NCBI GenBank assembly: GCA_003525045.1
Contig: DQGF01000115.1
Span: 526 to 10,557 of the forward strand
Source: Pseudomonas sp.
Lineage (GTDB): Bacteria > Pseudomonadota > Gammaproteobacteria > Pseudomonadales > Pseudomonadaceae
Reading direction: 5' to 3'
Length of the DNA stretch: 10,032 nt
Part shown: positions 7,150 to 10,032 of the stretch, piece after piece
Layout of the letters: every line of letters begins with the position of its first letter
How positions within the stretch are numbered: position 1 is the first letter of the stretch
Notes under the pieces: model-generated
The model's input: only the letters and a program-made list of their open reading frames with translations
Database searches by the model: none
What the model was told of the DNA's origin: nothing
Made by a program: the position numbers and the translations under genes

Positions 7150-7914
7150 TCAGAGCGGTGTACCGAGTAAAACGTTGGATGGCGCGAACTGCACCCGCAC
7201 CGCTGTATCCGTGGCCAGGCCCAGGGTCCGCAAGTGCAGCGGCTCGGCCAGCGCACACAGGGTCTGGCCATTGGGCAGGCCGATGCGCACTTCGCTGGGA
7301 CCGTCCTCGGCCTCGAGGATTTCTTCAATGACGCCTGTCAGGCCATTGTGTCCTGGCGTCACGGCATCCTTGATACCGAGCAGATCGAGCCAGCCGGCCT
7401 TGATCAGCGCCACCACTTCGGTACCGCTTTGCAGTTCCAGGCGCAGGGTGCTGTCGTGGGTGATCTGCGCATCGATGGTCAAGCCTCCGGCCAGCTCCAG
7501 GCGGATCAGGTCGTTGCGACCCTGGCTGTCGATCGCCACGACCTTGCCGTGCAATTGGTTGCGCGCACTGGTTCTGAGCATCAGTCGACCGAGCAGGTCG
7601 AGGTCGCTGGCATCTTCGGCGGCTTCCAGTACCTGAGCCTGCAAGGCTTGCAGCTTTTGATAGAGCCGCAACACGCGCTCGCCTTCATTGGACAATCTGG
7701 CACCGCCGCCGCCCTTGCCGCCGACACTGCGCTCCACCAGCGGTTTCTGCGCAAGGTTGTTCAGTTCATCGATGGCGTCCCACGCCGCCTTGTAACTCAG
7801 GCCTGCGCTTTTCGCGGCACGGGTGATCGAGCCCTGCTCGGCGATGTGTTGCAGCAAGGCAATGCGCTGCGGACGACGGACAATGTGCTGAGACAACAAC
7901 GTAGGCAAGGACAT
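7150..7914 (-). CDS. modE: ModE-like molybdate-responsive regulator (HTH plus two MOP/TOBE domains)
   Basis: A 254-residue DNA-binding protein close in length to E. coli ModE (262). Residues 15-80 form a LysR-type winged helix (QGSITRAAKSAGLSYKAAWD, then GGKGGGGARLSNEGERVL). The first MOP domain starts with the signature TSARNQ (115-120) and runs to about 175; the second, 181-250, keeps the fold pattern (NGLTGVIEEILEAE) but lacks a SARNQ. In the known family, molybdate bound to the MOP domains drives repression of modABC or activation of molybdoenzyme genes. No mod or moa genes are in this window, so targets are unknown. The ATG at 7912-7914 begins the usual MSLPTLLSQHIVRRPQR, though its ribosome site is weak; an in-frame TTG at 7972-7974 would add 20 residues. 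It sits 57 bases before phoX. Confidence 0.88.
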   Translation of the reverse strand: MSLPTLLSQHIVRRPQRIALLQHIAEQGSITRAAKSAGLSYKAAWDAIDELNNLAQKPLVERSVGGKGGGGARLSNEGERVLRLYQKLQALQAQVLEAAEDASDLDLLGRLMLRTSARNQLHGKVVAIDSQGRNDLIRLELAGGLTIDAQITHDSTLRLELQSGTEVVALIKAGWLDLLGIKDAVTPGHNGLTGVIEEILEAEDGPSEVRIGLPNGQTLCALAEPLHLRTLGLATDTAVRVQFAPSNVLLGTPL

Positions 7915-7987
7915 GGCAAGACGCTTTGGGCTGGTAATGCACAGGACGTTGGCGACTTGAGACTCGGGAGTCAAGTCAGACCCTATC

Positions 7988-8093
7988 CTTGTGGGAGCGA
8001 GCCGGCTCCGGGCGGCGTTCCGACGAAGAGGCCGTCACATTCAACAATGTTGTAGCTGACCGACCGCTTTCGCGAGCAGGCTCGCTCCCACAG
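7988..8093. repeat. Paired REP hairpin with a variant left arm, GTGGGAG subtype
   Basis: The outer 14 bases pair perfectly: TGTGGGAGCGAGCC (7990-8003) with GGCTCGCTCCCACA (8079-8092). The right arm is a normal REP (from 8066), but the left arm departs after GAGCC into GGCTCCGGGCGGCGTTCCGAC and only recovers GAAG near 8025. The module GCGGCGTTCCGAC (8012-8024) differs at one base from that in the variant REP at 3806-3818. The loop holds a small CAACAATGTTG palindrome (8042-8052). It separates the ModE-like gene from the comF stop. Confidence 0.85.
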
Positions 8094-8109
8094 GTTCTGT
8101 GTCCTCAGG

Positions 8110-8850
8110 TCAAATCCCGTCGCCGGGTTTGGGTGTGCGAGCCAGGCAATAGACGTCGACCCGCGCCGCGCCGGCGTCCATCAATAGACGAGCCAGCGCT
8201 TGGGCGGTGGCGCCGGTGGTCAGCACATCGTCCACCAGCGCCAGGTGCCGACCCTTGATCGGCGCATCGGGCGCCAGTGCAAAGGCATTGCGCAGGTTCT
8301 TTTTGCGGGCATCGGCCTTCAGCTCTTGTTGCGCGCTGGTGTCCTGAACCCTCAGCAACAGCCTTTCATCGCAGGGAATGTCGAGGCTGGAGCCGAGCCA
8401 GCGGGCAAGCATCGCAGCCTGGTTGAAACCCCGTTGGCGCAGGCGTTTGGTGGCCAGAGGCACCGGGACTAGCACGTCGGGCCGATCAAGGTCTTCATCG
8501 AAGCGATGTTGCAGGGATCGAGCGAGAAGTTCGGCGAGCAGGCGACCGAACGGCCATTTCGCGCTGTGCTTGAAGCGGGTGATCAGGCTGTCGATCGGAA
8601 AACTGTAGGTCCAGGGCACGGCGACCCGTTCGAAGGCCGGCGGTTGCTTCAGGCATTGACCGCAGGTCAAGCCTGCGGCGGGCAAGGGCAGGGCGCAGGT
8701 CTGGCATTGGTCGCCGAGCCAGGGGAGGTCGGTTTCACAGGCGGTGCAAATGGGTGTCGCGTCATCGGACGCTTCGCCGCACAGCAAACAGGATTGTATA
8801 TTTTTTGACCAGATGTAAACCGGTCCATTGCATGGTGGTTGACAGCGCAT
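8110..8850 (-). CDS. comF: ComF-family phosphoribosyltransferase-like protein
   Basis: A 246-residue cytosolic protein. The N-terminus has four CxxC pairs (Cys21/24, 35/38, 49/52, 63/66), typical zinc-binding ribbons of the family. The C-terminal half is a type I phosphoribosyltransferase fold with LALVDDVLTTGAT (203-215), the PRPP-binding loop, preceded by DVLVPVPLATKRLRQRGFNQA (125-145), the family hallmark. ComF takes part in DNA uptake during natural transformation in Bacillus and Haemophilus; its enzymatic role is unclear, and the gene occurs in many bacteria not known to be competent. The ATG at 8848-8850 has AAGGA six bases upstream. It diverges from bioB, the usual Pseudomonas arrangement, and its first codons overlap a probable BirA operator. 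Confidence 0.94.
   Translation of the reverse strand: MRCQPPCNGPVYIWSKNIQSCLLCGEASDDATPICTACETDLPWLGDQCQTCALPLPAAGLTCGQCLKQPPAFERVAVPWTYSFPIDSLITRFKHSAKWPFGRLLAELLARSLQHRFDEDLDRPDVLVPVPLATKRLRQRGFNQAAMLARWLGSSLDIPCDERLLLRVQDTSAQQELKADARKKNLRNAFALAPDAPIKGRHLALVDDVLTTGATAQALARLLMDAGAARVDVYCLARTPKPGDGI
8813..8845. promoter_or_regulatory. BirA-type biotin operator
   Basis: ATGTAAACC (8813-8821), a 15-base spacer and GGTTGACAG (8837-8845) match the proteobacterial BirA operator TTGTAAACC-N14-16-GGTTTACAA at 8/9 and 7/9 positions. Biotinyl-AMP-bound BirA occupies such sites to shut off biotin synthesis. The site lies about 100 bases upstream of bioB and inside comF codons 2-13, and its right half holds the probable bioB -35. 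Sequence match and placement are seen; binding is inferred. Confidence 0.78.
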
Positions 8851-8866
8851 GACTCTTCCTTAAATA
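8839..8866 (+). promoter_or_regulatory. Probable bioB promoter embedded in the operator
   Basis: A perfect -35 TTGACA (8839-8844) lies within the right operator half-site. An AT-rich -10 candidate TAAATA (8861-8866, 16-base spacing) is weak, matching the consensus at three positions. This predicts a start near 8873 and a leader of about 70 bases before bioB. The -10 overlaps the comF ribosome site on the other strand (TCCTT, 8857-8861). Confidence 0.55.
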
Positions 8867-8945
8867 TGCCGAACATCCGTGTCGCGTCTGTGGGTATTCC
8901 AATCCCCCCCAGCCACTTGCCAAGCATAAAACAAAGGAAACGCCC

Positions 8946-10001
8946 ATGAGCGCCAGCACCACTGCAACCCTGCGTCATGACTGGTCTTTGGCTGAAGTCA
9001 AAGCACTCTTCGTTCAGCCATTCAACGACCTGTTGTTCCAGGCGCAGACGGTGCACCGCGCGCATTTCGACGCTAACCGGGTCCAGGTTTCGACGCTGCT
9101 GTCGATCAAAACCGGTGCCTGCCCGGAAGATTGCAAATATTGTCCGCAGTCCGGTCACTACAACACCGGCCTGGAAAAAGAAAAACTGATGGAAGTGCAG
9201 AAGGTCCTCGAAGAGGCCGCTCGCGCCAAGGCCATTGGTTCGACCCGTTTCTGCATGGGCGCGGCCTGGAAGCATCCATCGGCCAAAGACATGCCTTATG
9301 TGCTGGAAATGGTCAAAGGCGTAAAGGCCATGGGCCTGGAAACCTGCATGACCCTCGGTCGCCTCGATCAGGATCAGACGGTTGCCCTGGCTCAGGCCGG
9401 CCTCGACTATTACAACCACAACCTCGATACCTCGCCGGAATTCTACGGCAGCATCATCACCACCCGTACTTACAGCGAGCGCCTGCAAACCCTGGCCTAC
9501 GTGCGTGAGTCGGGGATGAAGATCTGCTCCGGCGGCATCCTCGGCATGGGCGAGTCCCTGGACGACCGCGCCAATCTGCTGATCCAGCTGGCCAACCTGC
9601 CGGAGCATCCAGAGTCGGTGCCGATCAACATGCTGGTGAAGGTCGCCGGTACGCCGCTGGAAAATGCCGACGACATCGACCCGTTCGACTTCATCCGCAT
9701 GCTCGCCGTCGCCCGCATCCTGATGCCGCAATCCCACGTGCGCCTGTCCGCTGGCCGCGAGGCGATGAACGAACAGATGCAGGCCCTGGCCTTCTTCGCC
9801 GGTGCCAACTCGATTTTCTACGGCGACAAACTGCTGACCACCGCCAACCCGCAGGCCGACAAGGACATGCAACTGTTCTCTCGCCTGGGCATCCTGCCGG
9901 AAGCGCGCGAAGAGCACGCCGACGAGGTGCATCAGGCGGCCATCGAACAGGCGCTGGTGGAGCAGAAGAGCAGCGAGCAGTTCTATAACGCTGCTGTTTA
10001 A
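8946..10001 (+). CDS. bioB: Biotin synthase (radical SAM)
   Basis: Inserts sulfur into dethiobiotin to make biotin, the last step of the pathway, in the cytosol. The 351-residue protein has all the expected ligands with an offset of +6 from E. coli BioB: the radical-SAM 4Fe-4S cluster cysteines in [14 protein letters not shown] (Cys59, 63, 66), and the 2Fe-2S ligands Cys103, Cys134, Cys194 and Arg266. [12 protein letters not shown] (156-167) and SGGILGMGE (195-203) are also typical. The ATG at 8946 has AAGGAA seven bases upstream. It is divergent from comF, with a probable BirA operator and promoter upstream. In Pseudomonas bioF, bioH, bioC and bioD usually follow; here a REP begins 12 bases after the stop and the window ends. 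Length and motifs are complete, with no sign of damage. Confidence 0.98.
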   Translation: MSASTTATLRHDWSLAEVKALFVQPFNDLLFQAQTVHRAHFDANRVQVSTLLSIKTGACPEDCKYCPQSGHYNTGLEKEKLMEVQKVLEEAARAKAIGSTRFCMGAAWKHPSAKDMPYVLEMVKGVKAMGLETCMTLGRLDQDQTVALAQAGLDYYNHNLDTSPEFYGSIITTRTYSERLQTLAYVRESGMKICSGGILGMGESLDDRANLLIQLANLPEHPESVPINMLVKVAGTPLENADDIDPFDFIRMLAVARILMPQSHVRLSAGREAMNEQMQALAFFAGANSIFYGDKLLTTANPQADKDMQLFSRLGILPEAREEHADEVHQAAIEQALVEQKSSEQFYNAAV

Positions 10002-10012
10002 CATCTCCCCGC

Positions 10013-10032
10013 CCTGTAGGAGCGAGGCTTGC
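10013..10032. repeat. REP element, left arm only (cut by window edge)
   Basis: CCTGTAGGAGCGAGGCTTGC at the extreme right is the first part of a GTAGGAG-subtype REP, identical to the same part of the element at 1988-2007. Its partner arm, if any, lies outside the window, downstream of bioB. Confidence 0.8.

Noticed and set aside
7972..7974. Alternative TTG start for the ModE-like protein (20 extra residues)
   Set aside because: The extension has no similarity to the family and approaches the REP block; MSLPTLL is the more typical start, although neither has a strong ribosome site.
8667..10004. A 445-codon open frame on the minus strand across bioB and the start of comF
   Set aside because: It is antisense to bioB, whose protein is fully conserved. 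Long antisense frames are common in GC-rich Pseudomonas genes, and the translation shows no recognisable domain.

Overview
This window looks like an ordinary chromosomal stretch from a Pseudomonas of the fluorescens/putida type. The reasons are the GC-rich coding sequence, the Pseudomonas-style gene content (GlcB, GcvR-like ACT protein, RarD, SrkA, Tat-exported PhoX, ModE-type regulator, ComF, BioB), and intergenic REP repeats of the GTRGGAGCGAG...CGCGAA kind in almost every gap. I see no tRNA, rRNA, CRISPR array, insertion sequence, phage gene or defence system, and no gene here is clearly novel. The interesting material is between the genes.

Layout. At 1-1550 (minus) is the N-terminal 70 percent of glcB, malate synthase G, cut by the window edge. 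A 547-base gap with several palindromes and one REP pair separates it from a divergent gene at 2098-2616 (plus) for a two-ACT-domain GcvR-like protein. That gene converges on rarD (2833-3720, minus) across a gap carrying four DnaA-box-like sites and a hairpin. The next three genes also lie on the minus strand: srkA kinase (3908-4882), phoX phosphatase (5191-7092, GTG start) and a ModE-like regulator (7150-7914). REP blocks separate rarD from srkA, srkA from phoX, and the ModE-like gene from comF; only 57 bases separate the ModE-like gene from phoX. comF (8110-8850, minus) and bioB (8946-10001, plus) are divergent, and a new REP begins at the right edge.

How the parts relate. These are mostly independent housekeeping genes: glyoxylate use (GlcB), probable glycine-cleavage control (GcvR-like), an EamA permease, a stress kinase, periplasmic phosphate scavenging (PhoX), molybdate-responsive control (ModE-like), DNA uptake or PRTase-like function (ComF) and biotin synthesis (BioB). 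The best functional signal between genes is a BirA-type biotin operator at 8813-8845. Its right half-site contains a perfect -35 hexamer for bioB, and the whole operator lies inside the first codons of comF. Other points worth checking are the DnaA-box cluster at 2623-2861, a 100-bp tandem duplication that truncated one REP hairpin at 4961-5160, and two REP pairs whose left arms carry a shared foreign-looking module.
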